DNA of 64,000 nt from Granulicella aggregans (lineage in GTDB: Bacteria; Acidobacteriota; Terriglobia; Terriglobales; Acidobacteriaceae): NCBI RefSeq assembly GCF_014203275.1, contig NZ_JACHIP010000002.1, forward strand, positions 930,001 to 994,000. The letters are read 5' to 3'. The notes beneath the pieces were generated by a model, which did not search any database, was not told the origin of the DNA, and saw nothing but the letters and a program-made list of their open reading frames with translations. Made by a program: the position numbers and the translations under genes. Every line of letters begins with the position of its first letter. The stretch's first letter is position 1. Positions 1 to 9,384 of this stretch are shown in pieces.

Positions 1-2429
1 GAGTCCCCCGCCAGCGGTCCGCCGTTGAAGGTATAGGTCTTCGTTCCCGTCGCCGGAGCGACGTTCTGGTCGATGAAGTTCGGCAATTGCCTGCCCATCG
101 TTCCGAGGTACGCAATGCCCAGCACCGTGTTCCAGCCCAGGTCCTGCTGCACACTCAGGTCAAGCTGCTGGCCGACTGGAGCCTGGAAGTGCGGCTGGAA
201 GGCAACGATGTTCGAGACCGCCGGGGCCGTTGCAGTCGAGACGATGTTTGGATAGATCACCGCCGAGGCCGATGAGGCCGAGGTATTAAGCTGGAACTGC
301 GCCAACGGTGAGCCCGTCGTCGAAAGCGCGCTGTAGATCGTTCCATTCAGGATGCGACCGTAATAGAGACCATAGCCGCCATGGAGCACAGACTTTCCAG
401 TGTGGAAGACATCCCACGCGAAACCGATCCGAGGCGCGAAGTTGTTCTTGTCGCTCGGAAGCTGCGCCGTCACGGGCTGATTCGGGTTGGGAATCTTCGC
501 GGCGGGCATCTGCTCGTAGTCGTAGCGAAGGCCCAGGTTCAGCGTCAGCGTTTGGGTCAGCTTCCAGTCATCTTGGGCAAAGCCTGCATACTCATGCGTG
601 TGGTACACAAACTGCGGACGCCCGAAGGCCTGTTGCAGGTTGGTGTAGCAGGGCAATGTGCCCGTACCGCTGTCCTTCCCCGCGTCGCATCCGGCAGTGC
701 TGCCCAGCGTCCGCGCGTAGTCGGTGAACCAGTCTGCGAGGCGGGCATAAGTAAAGAGACCGTGCAGGTAGTTCACCGCTAGCACATCATCCTGCACCCA
801 GCGGTAATTGAAGCCTGCAGTCACAGTGTGGTTCGCCTTCACCCAGACGACCGTGTCGCCGATCTCTGCCTCGGTCTCGTTCGGATAATGCGCGCGCGGC
901 ACATAGTAGGGTGTGCCCATGTTGAAGCCGGAGTTCGACGTGATGCTCACACCCGGAGGCAAGCCGCCGGCAGTCGTGGTCGGCTCATTCGCCAGCGGCG
1001 TGTTGCCAGTCTCGTCTTCATCGTCCTTGGCGTACTCCACCCGCAGCTCGTTGTTGATCGTCGGGGTCACAAAGGTGTTGATCTTTCCGATGTACGAGTC
1101 CACTTTCACGAAGTCGCTGCCGATGCTGGTGAGACCGCGACGGATGATCGGGTTGGTCTGCGTACCGTTGACCGAGTCCCACCGCATGCGGTCGTAGATC
1201 GCCGATAGATTGTTCTTCTCGTTCAGCTTGTAGTCGAGCTTGGCGAAGTTCAGAATCTGGTCGCCCTGGCGAGGAGCGACACCGCTCTGGCCGTTGATGT
1301 AGGCCAGAGCAGAGTTGATCTGGTCCTGGGTTACTCCGCGATTCAGAGCGCATTGCGTTGCGCTTACTTTGGCTGTGCTGCCGGCAACCGAACAGTTGTT
1401 CACCGCGGAGTTGTTCGCATCCAGGAATTGCGGAGTCGGAACCGCGACGATGGGGAAGTTTCTCTTCTGCTGGTCGAAAGCATAAAGGAAGAAGAGACGG
1501 TCGTGGATCAGCGGTCCGGCGAAGCTGCCGCCGTACTGGTGGCGCTTGTCTTTGGGCTTGATGTAGGTCGTCACCGGCAGACCGGTCGTCGGCGAGACGA
1601 CCGCAAGCGTCGAGAAGGGATTGATCGCGCCGAAGTCGTTATCGCGGTAGTACCAGAAGGCATCGCCGTGAAACTGGTTGGTTCCGGTACGCGTCACGGC
1701 GTTCACTCCGCCGCCCACCGCGCGACCATACTGCGCCGAATAGTTCGAGGTCAGCACCTGGAACTCCTGGATGGCTTCCTGTGTCGTCGAATAGCCGACG
1801 CGCGTGTAGCCACGCTCGACCGACTGAAACGCTTGGTTATCGTCCGATCCATCCACCAGGAAGTTGTTCTGCAGGTTTGACGTTCCCCGAAAGGTGACTT
1901 GGCCAAAGGCGCTGTTGCCCAGCGTCACACCTGGCGACAGCAGCGCGAAGCTCGTCCAGTGCCGCCCGTTGATCGGAAGACTATCAAGCGCGGTGTGATT
2001 GAAGTTTGTCGAGAAGTCTGCCGAATCCGTGTTGATGATCGAAGCGTCCGAGGAGACGGTCACATCTTGCGCTGCGCCTCCCGCCACGAGCTTCGCATCG
2101 ACATCCGTTGCGCGCCCGACTTCGACGACAACATGTTGTGCCGTAAACGGCGAGAAGCCCGCAATGCTCATTGTCACCGTGTACTCGCCCGGCTGGAGCC
2201 TCGTGAGGCGGTAGTTTCCGCTGCCGTCGGTCAAGGCAGTCTGATCAGCGTTCGTGCCAAGATTGTGCGCAGTCACCTGGACTGCCGCGATCACCGCTCC
2301 GGTAGCGTCCGCAACCGTGCCTTCGACCGCACCGTCTACCGCGGTCTGGGCGAGAGCAGCGGTAGACGCAGCGAGCAGGGTGGCAAACGCCAGCGTCACG
2401 CGGGCTTGCTTGAAAACTTTGGATCTCAT
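1..2429 (-). CDS. Oar-like TonB-dependent receptor, 3' end outside window
   Basis: Outer-membrane receptor of the large Oar/TonB-dependent type, probably for uptake of oligosaccharides or peptides. The reading frame opens at an ATG at 2429 behind AGGAG (AGGAGACATACGCT-ATG) and stays open to the left window edge, so at least 809 residues are present and the C-terminal barrel strands are missing. A Sec signal peptide ends near residue 26 (STAALA). A carboxypeptidase-regulatory-like domain follows (about residues 28-110, with GNYRLTRLQPGEYTV). Then comes the plug with DSLPINGRHWTSFALLSPGV and NNFLVDGSDDN, and then barrel strands rich in Tyr, Asn and Gly. It is divergent from obgE across a 216-bp gap. 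No TonB, ExbB or ExbD gene lies nearby, and the substrate cannot be told from sequence. Confidence 0.9.
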   Translation of the reverse strand, partial: MRSKVFKQARVTLAFATLLAASTAALAQTAVDGAVEGTVADATGAVIAAVQVTAHNLGTNADQTALTDGSGNYRLTRLQPGEYTVTMSIAGFSPFTAQHVVVEVGRATDVDAKLVAGGAAQDVTVSSDASIINTDSADFSTNFNHTALDSLPINGRHWTSFALLSPGVTLGNSAFGQVTFRGTSNLQNNFLVDGSDDNQAFQSVERGYTRVGYSTTQEAIQEFQVLTSNYSAQYGRAVGGGVNAVTRTGTNQFHGDAFWYYRDNDFGAINPFSTLAVVSPTTGLPVTTYIKPKDKRHQYGGSFAGPLIHDRLFFLYAFDQQKRNFPIVAVPTPQFLDANNSAVNNCSVAGSTAKVSATQCALNRGVTQDQINSALAYINGQSGVAPRQGDQILNFAKLDYKLNEKNNLSAIYDRMRWDSVNGTQTNPIIRRGLTSIGSDFVKVDSYIGKINTFVTPTINNELRVEYAKDDEDETGNTPLANEPTTTAGGLPPGVSITSNSGFNMGTPYYVPRAHYPNETEAEIGDTVVWVKANHTVTAGFNYRWVQDDVLAVNYLHGLFTYARLADWFTDYARTLGSTAGCDAGKDSGTGTLPCYTNLQQAFGRPQFVYHTHEYAGFAQDDWKLTQTLTLNLGLRYDYEQMPAAKIPNPNQPVTAQLPSDKNNFAPRIGFAWDVFHTGKSVLHGGYGLYYGRILNGTIYSALSTTGSPLAQFQLNTSASSASAVIYPNIVSTATAPAVSNIVAFQPHFQAPVGQQLDLSVQQDLGWNTVLGIAYLGTMGRQLPNFIDQNVAPATGTKTYTFNGGPLAGD

Positions 2430-2645
2430 AGCGTATGTCTCCTGAAAAAGTGGCGCGACGGTCTCTGGGGGAAAAGAGCCGCCAGCCGTAAAAGTCTGTG
2501 CTTCCTGACTTGCTTTGAGTGTGGCTTAACCATAACCCGCCTGAAGTTACAGAGAAATGAAGGATTGCTGACGTAAGCCATTTCCCTGCGTAAATCCCGT
2601 AGCTGTTATGCCCTGGGATCGGCTCCATTTACACTGAAGATTGCA

Positions 2646-3743
2646 ATGTTTATCGATGAAGCAAGAATTCGTATCAAGGCCGGCGACGGCGGCAACGGCT
2701 GCATGGCCTTCCGCCGTGAAAAATTCGTCCCCAAGGGCGGCCCGTCCGGCGGTGATGGCGGCCACGGCGGCGACATCCTCATGTCGTCCTCGCTGAGTCA
2801 CAACACCCTTGTCCACTTTCGTTTCAACCCCGAGCACAAGGCACAGCGTGGCGGCCACGGCCTCGGCTCCAACTGCTCCGGCTCGCAGGGCGATTCCACT
2901 ACGCTCAAAGTTCCGATCGGCACGTTGCTCTACGACGACGAGACCGGAGAGCTGATCCACGACTTCGCCCGTGCAAACGAGACCATCGTCATCGCGAGAG
3001 GCGGACGTGGCGGACGCGGCAACCAGCACTTCGCCACCAGCACCCACCAGGCTCCGCGCGAACACGAACTCGGCCGTTCCGGCGAGGCCCGCAACTACCG
3101 CCTTGAGCTTCGACTGCTCGCCGACGCTGGCTTGGTCGGCTACCCTAACGTCGGTAAGTCGACGCTGATCTCGCGCATCTCCGCCGCCAAGCCCAAGGTC
3201 GCCAACTACGCCTTCACTACGCTCGAGCCGAACCTAGGCGTGGTCTCGGTCGGAGACTGGCCTCACGAGCTCTCCTTCACCGTTGCCGATCTTCCAGGCC
3301 TTATCGAAGGCGCTCACCTCGGCCACGGCCTCGGCATCCAGTTTCTGAAGCACATCGAGCGCACCTCAGTCATCGTGCACCTCGTCGATGTCTCCGACGG
3401 CAGCGGCAGGCCTGATCCTGTAGAGGACTTCAAGGTGATTACGGCGGAGCTGAAGTCCTTCGACCCGGCACTCGCCTCCAAGCCTACGATTCTCGTCGCC
3501 GCCAAGGCCGACGTCGCCAATCCCGACAAGCTCAAGAAGCTGACCGCCATGGCCAAGCGTCGCAAGCTGCCCTTCTTCCTGATCTCTGCTGTCAGCGGAG
3601 AAGGCATCGACAAGCTGAAGTTCGCCCTCGCCGACATGGTCGCGATCCACCGCCCCATCCCCGTCGACGTCGAGCCGCTCCCGGACATCAAGCTCAGGCC
3701 AAGCTACCCACCGCCACCGAACTCTGCCAAGGGCCGCGCTTAG
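2646..3743 (+). CDS. obgE: GTPase ObgE/CgtA
   Basis: Ribosome-associated GTPase that acts in 50S subunit maturation and stress signalling. The 365 residues comprise the glycine-rich Obg fold (about 1-158, with GGDGGHGG and GGRGGRGN) and a G domain with P-loop GYPNVGKS (165-172), switch [18 protein letters not shown] (from 215) and SAVSGEG as G5. The usual NKxD G4 motif reads AAKAD (285-289): the Asp that selects guanine is kept but the Asn is lost. There is no C-terminal OCT extension, so it ends soon after the G domain. A TACACT -10-like box lies about 11 bp before the ATG. nadD follows after 45 bp, the usual order for this housekeeping cluster. Confidence 0.97.
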   Translation: MFIDEARIRIKAGDGGNGCMAFRREKFVPKGGPSGGDGGHGGDILMSSSLSHNTLVHFRFNPEHKAQRGGHGLGSNCSGSQGDSTTLKVPIGTLLYDDETGELIHDFARANETIVIARGGRGGRGNQHFATSTHQAPREHELGRSGEARNYRLELRLLADAGLVGYPNVGKSTLISRISAAKPKVANYAFTTLEPNLGVVSVGDWPHELSFTVADLPGLIEGAHLGHGLGIQFLKHIERTSVIVHLVDVSDGSGRPDPVEDFKVITAELKSFDPALASKPTILVAAKADVANPDKLKKLTAMAKRRKLPFFLISAVSGEGIDKLKFALADMVAIHRPIPVDVEPLPDIKLRPSYPPPPNSAKGRA

Positions 3744-3788
3744 GCCAAACTGTTTGTCATCCCGAGTGGAATCTGCGGTCAATTGCCC

Positions 3789-4406
3789 ATGCGCATAGCT
3801 CTCTTCGGCGGCACCTTCGATCCACCTCATCGCGGACACATCGCGATCGCGAAGGCAGCAGCCAATGCCTTTGCGCTTGATCGAGTACTCTTCGCGCCCA
3901 CCGGGCTGCAGCCGCTCAAGCTGGGCAGGGCTCCATCGCCGTTTGAAACACGTCTGACGCTGGCTAAAGCCGCGTGCGAGGAAGATCCCCGCTTCGAGGC
4001 GACCGGCATCGACGCGCCGCACCCGGACGGGTCGGCTAATTACACCGTCGACACGCTTACCGAACTGGCCAGACTCTACTCCGCAGATACTCTCTTCAAC
4101 CTCGTCGGGGCCGATTCTTTCCTCAACCTGCGCAAGTGGCGTGAGCCCGACCGCCTCCTCGAACTTGCCGAATGGATCGCTGTCTCCCGTCCCGGCTATG
4201 CCCTGATGGAAGAGGATCTTGTTCCGCTCAGGCTGAGCCAGGGACAACGCAGCCGGGTTCACGTCCTCAATGGCATTGCCGAAGATACCTCAGCAACGGA
4301 TCTGCGCAAACGTCTACGCGAAGGAGATCCGTGCCGCGATCTTTTACCAAATGCCGTTGCCGCTTACGTCAAACGAAGCAACTTATATCGAAACGTAGTC
4401 GATTAG
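3789..4406 (+). CDS. nadD: Nicotinate-nucleotide adenylyltransferase NadD
   Basis: Transfers AMP from ATP to nicotinate mononucleotide to give deamido-NAD in NAD synthesis; cytoplasmic. The 205-residue protein begins with the nucleotidyltransferase motif GGTFDPPHRGH and has FNLVGADSFLNLRKWRE in the middle. The C-terminal phosphate-binding motif, usually (I)SSTxIR, reads TSATDLRKRL. An upstream in-frame TTG at 3783 exists, but the ATG at 3789 gives the family-standard N-terminus MRIALFGGTFDP. It is probably co-transcribed with obgE and ends 7 bp before a strong palindromic terminator. In many bacteria the next gene is rsfS; here an inverted receptor gene intervenes. Confidence 0.96.
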   Translation: MRIALFGGTFDPPHRGHIAIAKAAANAFALDRVLFAPTGLQPLKLGRAPSPFETRLTLAKAACEEDPRFEATGIDAPHPDGSANYTVDTLTELARLYSADTLFNLVGADSFLNLRKWREPDRLLELAEWIAVSRPGYALMEEDLVPLRLSQGQRSRVHVLNGIAEDTSATDLRKRLREGDPCRDLLPNAVAAYVKRSNLYRNVVD

Positions 4407-4413
4407 GTTGAAC

Positions 4414-4452
4414 AATGCAAAAGAGCGCCCATGATGGGCGCTCTTTTGCATT
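4414..4452. terminator. Bidirectional intrinsic terminator
   Basis: A 17-bp perfect inverted repeat (arms AATGCAAAAGAGCGCCC and GGGCGCTCTTTTGCATT around a 5-nt loop). The arms themselves give a T-run on each strand. It separates the convergent nadD and TonB receptor genes and should stop both transcripts. Confidence 0.92.
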
Positions 4453-4469
4453 GCAGTGTGGTTTTGGGT

Positions 4470-7400
4470 TTAGAACACATAGCGGACAAAGAAACGAACG
4501 TGGCGATTACCACCCAGCGCCGGGCCCGGCTCGGCAAATGTGGCATCACCATAGCCGCCCGCCGTGAAGGGAATACCCGAGGTCAGGGTCGTGTTCTCCA
4601 CGCCTCCTGCTCCGGTTGTCTCGTTACCATGATTGAACACATTGAATAATTCGCCGCGGAAGTCGAAGGTCGTCTCACGCCAGACTTTGAAGCTGCGCTG
4701 AAGGTTCATGTCCCACTGCTGAATGCCCTTGCTGATGAGGCTGTTCCTTCCGATCGTAGCTGCCGGACGTGTTCCGGGTCCAGGAACGATCCAGTGCACG
4801 GAAGAGACAGCAACGGGATTGCATGGATCGGATGTATCCCAGAACTCTCCGCCTTCACAGGCGTAAGCGCCAGGAGCGTCACCGTTCCAGGAAGAATCCC
4901 ACCCATAGGTCTGCAGGGGGGCTTTGGGGTTTCCTAGAATTGGGCGGTCATTTCCGATACCGTCGCCATTGACGTCGTATCCAACTTCAACGTTCTCGGG
5001 GGTTCCGGTCTGGAATTGCGTGATTCCGGCAATTGACCAGCGGTTGACGAGGTTTCCGACAATCTTCATACCTCCCTCTGTATGCCAGACAGGCGGCTGA
5101 TAGATGTACGTCAGCACAAGGCGTTGACGATGGTCGTATGCGGAAAGACCCGTGTCAATATCCTTCTTCGCGGCCGGGTAAGACGCACTTGCGTACGTTG
5201 ATTGATTGTTTGTGGTGAAGATTTCGGACGTGTCGTCGATAGCCTTCCCGTAAGTGTAAGCAGCACGGAAGAGGAAGCCCTTGCTGAACTTACGATCCAG
5301 CTCAGCCCAAAGACCGTGATAGTTGGAGTCGCCACTATTGTCGCGAACTACGATGCGACCACGAGTCGGGATAAGGCGTGCCAAGCTGTCGAAGTTATTG
5401 ATATAGGGGTTGAACTCTGTCGTGGAGTAGAGGTGGTTGCCGCGCTCGCCGACGTAGTTGATCTTCGCGGAGAACTTGCCCGGCAACTCCTGCTCCACCG
5501 TGAGGTTCCAGTGCATAGTGCGCGGCGTCAAGAGGTGATCCGAGATAGGCTCGGCGGTATTTGTAGGCAGCGGGTTAGGATTGAGTGCGGAAAACTTCGT
5601 CGACCACGTTCCAACTCCACGAGGTCCCGCAGATGTCGTGCTGTTGACGAGAGGTGCCGAAGAGTTCGGAGCAGTCGCCTGGATATTGTCGATGATGTTG
5701 GTGAAAAGAACGTCATAGAAAACGCCGAAGCCGCTGCGGATTACAGTCTTGTGCTGGTCTGAGATCTTCGGGCTGTAGGAGAAGCCTACTCGCGGGCCCC
5801 ATCCTGAACCGTCAGCCTGCTGCTTCGTGTTGCAGACCACTGCTGGGGTGGTGCTGGTAGCGGCAGTCGGAAAGCAAGCGGGATTGGAATAGTCGATGCC
5901 TGCATACGGAGTTCCGGGGGAATTGAAGGGAGCTCCGTTGTACTCGTAGCGGAAACCGATGTCGATGCTGGCGTTCGGCGTGGGCTTGTAGGTGTCTTCG
6001 ACGAAGTAGTTCTGCGAATAAATGCTCGGCCGAGTGGTGGGGCTACCGAAGTTCTGGCTTATGCTGCCACCGTTTCCGCCGAAGTCATCAATGTAGTTGG
6101 CGAGCGCGGTATAGCCGCCTGCAACCGAACCGTAGCTAATAGTCCCGTAGAAGTTGAACGGAATCTGATCGAGAACTCGGATGTTCGCGAGGTCAAGCCC
6201 GGCTTTCACGAAATGCTTTCCGTGCGTCCAGCTGACGCTGTCCTGCAGTTGATATGTGTTGTGGAATCGCCCCTGCGGAAGAGCTGTGTTGATGCCGTAC
6301 CCTGTCAGGCCAGTGATGGAAACTCCGGGAAGGCCAAAGAGGGGATTCGAAGTGGTGGTTCCAGGAAGACCGAAGGTGAAGCCGATCCGTCCATACGAGG
6401 CGCGGAAATCGTTGATAAGGGTTGGAGAGAAAATATGGGTGAAAACGATGCCGGCGTTGTGGGAAGTACCCGTTTGATCACTGTCGAATCCAGGCAACTG
6501 GCCGGGGAAATTGCCCGCGTCAATTGGGGTCGTGTAGCTGGTGCGGATGTAACGAAAGTTGACCGTATTCTTTGCGTTGATGACCCAATCGCCCTTCGTA
6601 TCCAGTTCCGGCGACTCCGAGGTCACGGGAAGGCTGCGGCTTACCCCACCAATCTGTACGTTACCGCGGTCAATTCCAGTTACCGGATCTGCGCCCAGCG
6701 CAATGGTCGTCTGGCCGCCAGCGGCAATCAGCACAGCGGGGTCTCCTACTAGCGATCCATAAGCCTCGAGCAGATTCGCGACGCGAGGATTTGAGGCGTA
6801 CTGCTGGAGAGTTGCAATACCAGCAGCCGATGGAACCGTGAGCACACTACCAGCGGTCGACGAGCGGTACTTGTCCCATTGATAGGCAGCAAAGAAGAAG
6901 AGCTTGTCCTTGACGACAGGCCCGCCGACGGTGAAGCCAAATAAGTTTTCGCGATACTTGGTCTTATCGATCAGGTTCTTGTTGTAGTAGTGATCGTTTG
7001 CATCCAGCGAAGAGTTGTTCAGACGCTCGAAGACTGACCCGTGAAGGTTATTGGTTCCGCTCTTGTAGGTGAGGTTTGAAACCGATCCCGCACCGTGTCC
7101 ATACTCAGCGGTGTAGTCATTCTGGATGATCGTAACTTCGTTGACCGCCTCGGTATTGCCAGGCTGGAGGCCCTGCCCGAGGATGCCGGCATCATTATTG
7201 TCCTGGCCTTCGATAAGGAAGTTGTTGGCACGCGGGCGACCACCGCCTACGGTGAAGGTCGTGCCATTGCTGAATCCTCCCTGCGTAACTGAGGTGACAC
7301 CTGGAAGGGTGAGCGCAAGGGAGTAGGGGTTGAGTCCGCTGATGGGGAGATCAGAGATTTCTTTTGTGCTGATTGTTCCGCTTAGCTGTCCGTTATCCGT

Positions 7401-7817
7401 ATTGAGACCGGTATTGCTCGCCTCAACCAGCACCTGCTCGCTAGCGCTCCCCGGCTTCAAGGTAATGTTTGCGGGGGTAACCACCGAGGCCGCAACAGTC
7501 AAACCCTGGAGATCGGTCGAGGAGAAGTTGGGCGCCGCCACGGTCACCTTATAAGTTCCCGGCAGAACCGACTCGATGCGGTAGACACCGTTTGAACCGG
7601 TAAGCTCGGTGCGTGTCGTGCCCGTCTCAGCTGAGACTGCAGTCACGGTAGCCCCGACGATCACTCCGCCGGAAGGGTCGACGACCACGCCGACGATCGT
7701 TCCGTTCGGGCTCTGCCCAAAGAACGCCTTGGGAATGAGAGCCACCGCAAAGAGAAGAGCAATTGCGACCGTGGAGTGGCTAAATATCCGGAGTCCGGAA
7801 AAAAGACGTCGATTCAT
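4470..7817 (-). CDS. Oar-like TonB-dependent receptor
   Basis: Large outer-membrane receptor of 1115 residues. An N-terminal signal sequence (hydrophobic stretch about residues 15-33) is followed by a carboxypeptidase-regulatory-like domain (about 36-120, GVVVDPSGGVIVGATVTAV, NGVYRIESVLPGTYKV). The plug begins near LPISGLNPYSLALTLPGV and contains NNFLIEGQDNNDAG. A long barrel follows, ending in HVRFFVRYVF, with the terminal Phe expected for BAM-dependent insertion. It lies between nadD and rsfS on the opposite strand, so it interrupts a cluster that is usually contiguous. A good sigma-70-type promoter lies just upstream. The substrate is unknown; plant or microbial polysaccharide fragments are a common guess for this family in Acidobacteriota. 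Confidence 0.93.
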   Translation of the reverse strand: MNRRLFSGLRIFSHSTVAIALLFAVALIPKAFFGQSPNGTIVGVVVDPSGGVIVGATVTAVSAETGTTRTELTGSNGVYRIESVLPGTYKVTVAAPNFSSTDLQGLTVAASVVTPANITLKPGSASEQVLVEASNTGLNTDNGQLSGTISTKEISDLPISGLNPYSLALTLPGVTSVTQGGFSNGTTFTVGGGRPRANNFLIEGQDNNDAGILGQGLQPGNTEAVNEVTIIQNDYTAEYGHGAGSVSNLTYKSGTNNLHGSVFERLNNSSLDANDHYYNKNLIDKTKYRENLFGFTVGGPVVKDKLFFFAAYQWDKYRSSTAGSVLTVPSAAGIATLQQYASNPRVANLLEAYGSLVGDPAVLIAAGGQTTIALGADPVTGIDRGNVQIGGVSRSLPVTSESPELDTKGDWVINAKNTVNFRYIRTSYTTPIDAGNFPGQLPGFDSDQTGTSHNAGIVFTHIFSPTLINDFRASYGRIGFTFGLPGTTTSNPLFGLPGVSITGLTGYGINTALPQGRFHNTYQLQDSVSWTHGKHFVKAGLDLANIRVLDQIPFNFYGTISYGSVAGGYTALANYIDDFGGNGGSISQNFGSPTTRPSIYSQNYFVEDTYKPTPNASIDIGFRYEYNGAPFNSPGTPYAGIDYSNPACFPTAATSTTPAVVCNTKQQADGSGWGPRVGFSYSPKISDQHKTVIRSGFGVFYDVLFTNIIDNIQATAPNSSAPLVNSTTSAGPRGVGTWSTKFSALNPNPLPTNTAEPISDHLLTPRTMHWNLTVEQELPGKFSAKINYVGERGNHLYSTTEFNPYINNFDSLARLIPTRGRIVVRDNSGDSNYHGLWAELDRKFSKGFLFRAAYTYGKAIDDTSEIFTTNNQSTYASASYPAAKKDIDTGLSAYDHRQRLVLTYIYQPPVWHTEGGMKIVGNLVNRWSIAGITQFQTGTPENVEVGYDVNGDGIGNDRPILGNPKAPLQTYGWDSSWNGDAPGAYACEGGEFWDTSDPCNPVAVSSVHWIVPGPGTRPAATIGRNSLISKGIQQWDMNLQRSFKVWRETTFDFRGELFNVFNHGNETTGAGGVENTTLTSGIPFTAGGYGDATFAEPGPALGGNRHVRFFVRYVF

Positions 7818-7837
7818 AGCGGGGAAGTCCTCACTCT

Positions 7838-7866
7838 TATAAATTCTGACTGAATTTTGTGTTCAA
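7838..7866 (-). promoter_or_regulatory. Sigma-70-type promoter of the 4470-7817 receptor
   Basis: Read on the minus strand: TTGAAC, a 17-nt spacer, then TTTATA, about 20 bp before the receptor start codon at 7817. Spacing and both boxes fit the housekeeping consensus well. Confidence 0.6.
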
Positions 7867-8176
7867 AAGAGGGGTTGCAATTCGGCGGCCAAACTGATTT
7901 CGGCTTAGGCTGAGACAATCTGCCAGCGAAGGATGGTCCTTTTCGCAGCTGTTGCCAGCCTCCTCGAGAGGGCAGCTGGCACGGCTCGATTCAGGAAGGA
8001 ACACGGTCCCTCGGCACATGACACCCGTTCGCTGATGAAAATTGGAAGAATCTTCCATAAATGGAATTCACGCCCCGAGCTATCCCACGATTCGGTTATC
8101 CTTCTACCCAGCCGGCATCTCCCGGCCTTTTCAACTCTCAAGTTTCGACTGGCTGTGCATCCGCTACACTGAAGGG

Positions 8177-8806
8177 ATGGCATCAATTGAAAGCTATCAA
8201 CTCGTCCTCGCCGCAGCCGCAGCCTGCGAAGACAAAAAGGCCGAAGACATCCGCATCCTCGCCCTCGACCCGGCGGAGAGCGGCCTCTCGGACTACTTCC
8301 TCATCTGCAACGGCACGAACGAGCGGCAGAACGTCGCCATCACCGATGAGATCGAGATCCGCCTGAAGCGCGAGTTCGGCGTCTACCCCACTTCGGTCGA
8401 AGGCCGCCGCCAGGCCGAGTGGATCCTGATGGATTACACCGACTTCATCGTTCATGTCTTCTCTCCGGAGAAGCGCGCGTTTTACGGCCTCGAGCGGCTC
8501 CGCAAGTCGGCGAAGACAATCAGCGTCGAAGAGCTAAATGCAGAACTGAAGGCGCTCATTACAAGCTCACGCAGCAAGAAGGCGGCGGTAAAGACAGTCG
8601 CTGCTCCTGTGGCAAAGAAATCCGCCGCGAAGAAGGTAGTAGCGAAGAAAGCGACCTCTCGAGTCAAGGTAGCGGCAACAAAGAAGACGGCGGCTCCGGC
8701 GAAGACTGCCGCAAAGAAGCCAACTAAAGTTGCGACGGTGAAGAAGGCTGCTTCAAAGACCTCTGCCAAAACCTCGGCAAAGAAGGCCGCTAAGAAAGCG
8801 AAGTAG
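8177..8806 (+). CDS. rsfS: Ribosomal silencing factor RsfS with Lys/Ala-rich tail
   Basis: RsfS (Iojap/YbeB family) binds L14 of the 50S subunit and blocks subunit joining when nutrients fall. The conserved domain covers about residues 1-118 (LSDYFLICNGTNERQNVAI, EGRRQAEWILMDYTDFIVHVF, YGLERLR). The ATG at 8177 gives the usual start (MASIESYQLVL); the longer frame to 8042 has no family match and crosses a TACACT box. Ordinary RsfS ends near 105-130 residues. Here about 80 more residues follow, made almost wholly of Lys, Ala, Thr, Val and Ser in AAKK/ATKK-like units, resembling histone H1 or mycobacterial HupB tails. The tail is probably disordered and nucleic-acid binding (inference). rlmH follows after 23 bp. 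Confidence 0.93.
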   Translation: MASIESYQLVLAAAAACEDKKAEDIRILALDPAESGLSDYFLICNGTNERQNVAITDEIEIRLKREFGVYPTSVEGRRQAEWILMDYTDFIVHVFSPEKRAFYGLERLRKSAKTISVEELNAELKALITSSRSKKAAVKTVAAPVAKKSAAKKVVAKKATSRVKVAATKKTAAPAKTAAKKPTKVATVKKAASKTSAKTSAKKAAKKAK

Positions 8807-8829
8807 CTTAGAGCGGGCCGCTCCATACG

Positions 8830-9285
8830 ATGAAAATCACGCTCGCCGCTATCGTTCCGCGCCGCAACCGGTCGAAGGCAGACGCGTTCGAGACTCTGAT
8901 TGCGGATTACACCAAACGGGCCGCCCGATATGTCTCGACAGAGACGCAACTCTTTGAGTCTGAGAGCGAGTTTGTGATGTGGCTTGGCGGTCAGGCAGGA
9001 CGTGTTGCTCCGTATGCCATTCTGCTGGATAGTCGCGGCAAACAACTTTCGTCAGAAGAGCTTGCGACGCTGCTGGGAGGCCATCGTGACCAGGGGACGC
9101 AGCGGGTGGTTCTGGCGATCGGGCCTGCCGACGGCTGGTCGGCCGAGCGCCGCGGGCAGGCGGGGATGCTTCTTTCGCTGGGGCGGATCACTCTACCGCA
9201 TCAGCTTGCGCGCGTCGTGCTGGCCGAACAGGTGTATCGCGGATTGAGCATTCTCGCGGGGCATCCCTACCACTCAGGCCACTAG
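8830..9285 (+). CDS. rlmH: 23S rRNA pseudouridine-1915 N3-methyltransferase RlmH
   Basis: SPOUT methyltransferase that methylates pseudouridine 1915 of 23S rRNA in helix 69. The 151 residues match family length. Visible marks are LLDSRGKQLSSEELA, the SAM-loop region AIGPADGW (IGGADG in most homologues) and the C-terminal knot LPHQLARVVLAEQVYRGLSI followed by LAGHPYH. It is the usual partner of rsfS and is probably in the same transcript. Confidence 0.95.
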   Translation: MKITLAAIVPRRNRSKADAFETLIADYTKRAARYVSTETQLFESESEFVMWLGGQAGRVAPYAILLDSRGKQLSSEELATLLGGHRDQGTQRVVLAIGPADGWSAERRGQAGMLLSLGRITLPHQLARVVLAEQVYRGLSILAGHPYHSGH

Positions 9286-9384
9286 GTTTTTGGATGTCCT
9301 TGTCTTGCCTCCACCTCGCTCCGGTCTTCCAGAAAACGCTTTCTCGCTGGTACATTGGTCTGGTCCATTTCGGAGGCTCTACCG

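Noticed and set aside
4422-4649. Small plus-strand frame over the nadD terminator
   Set aside because: Reads through a terminator palindrome and the 3' end of a receptor gene.
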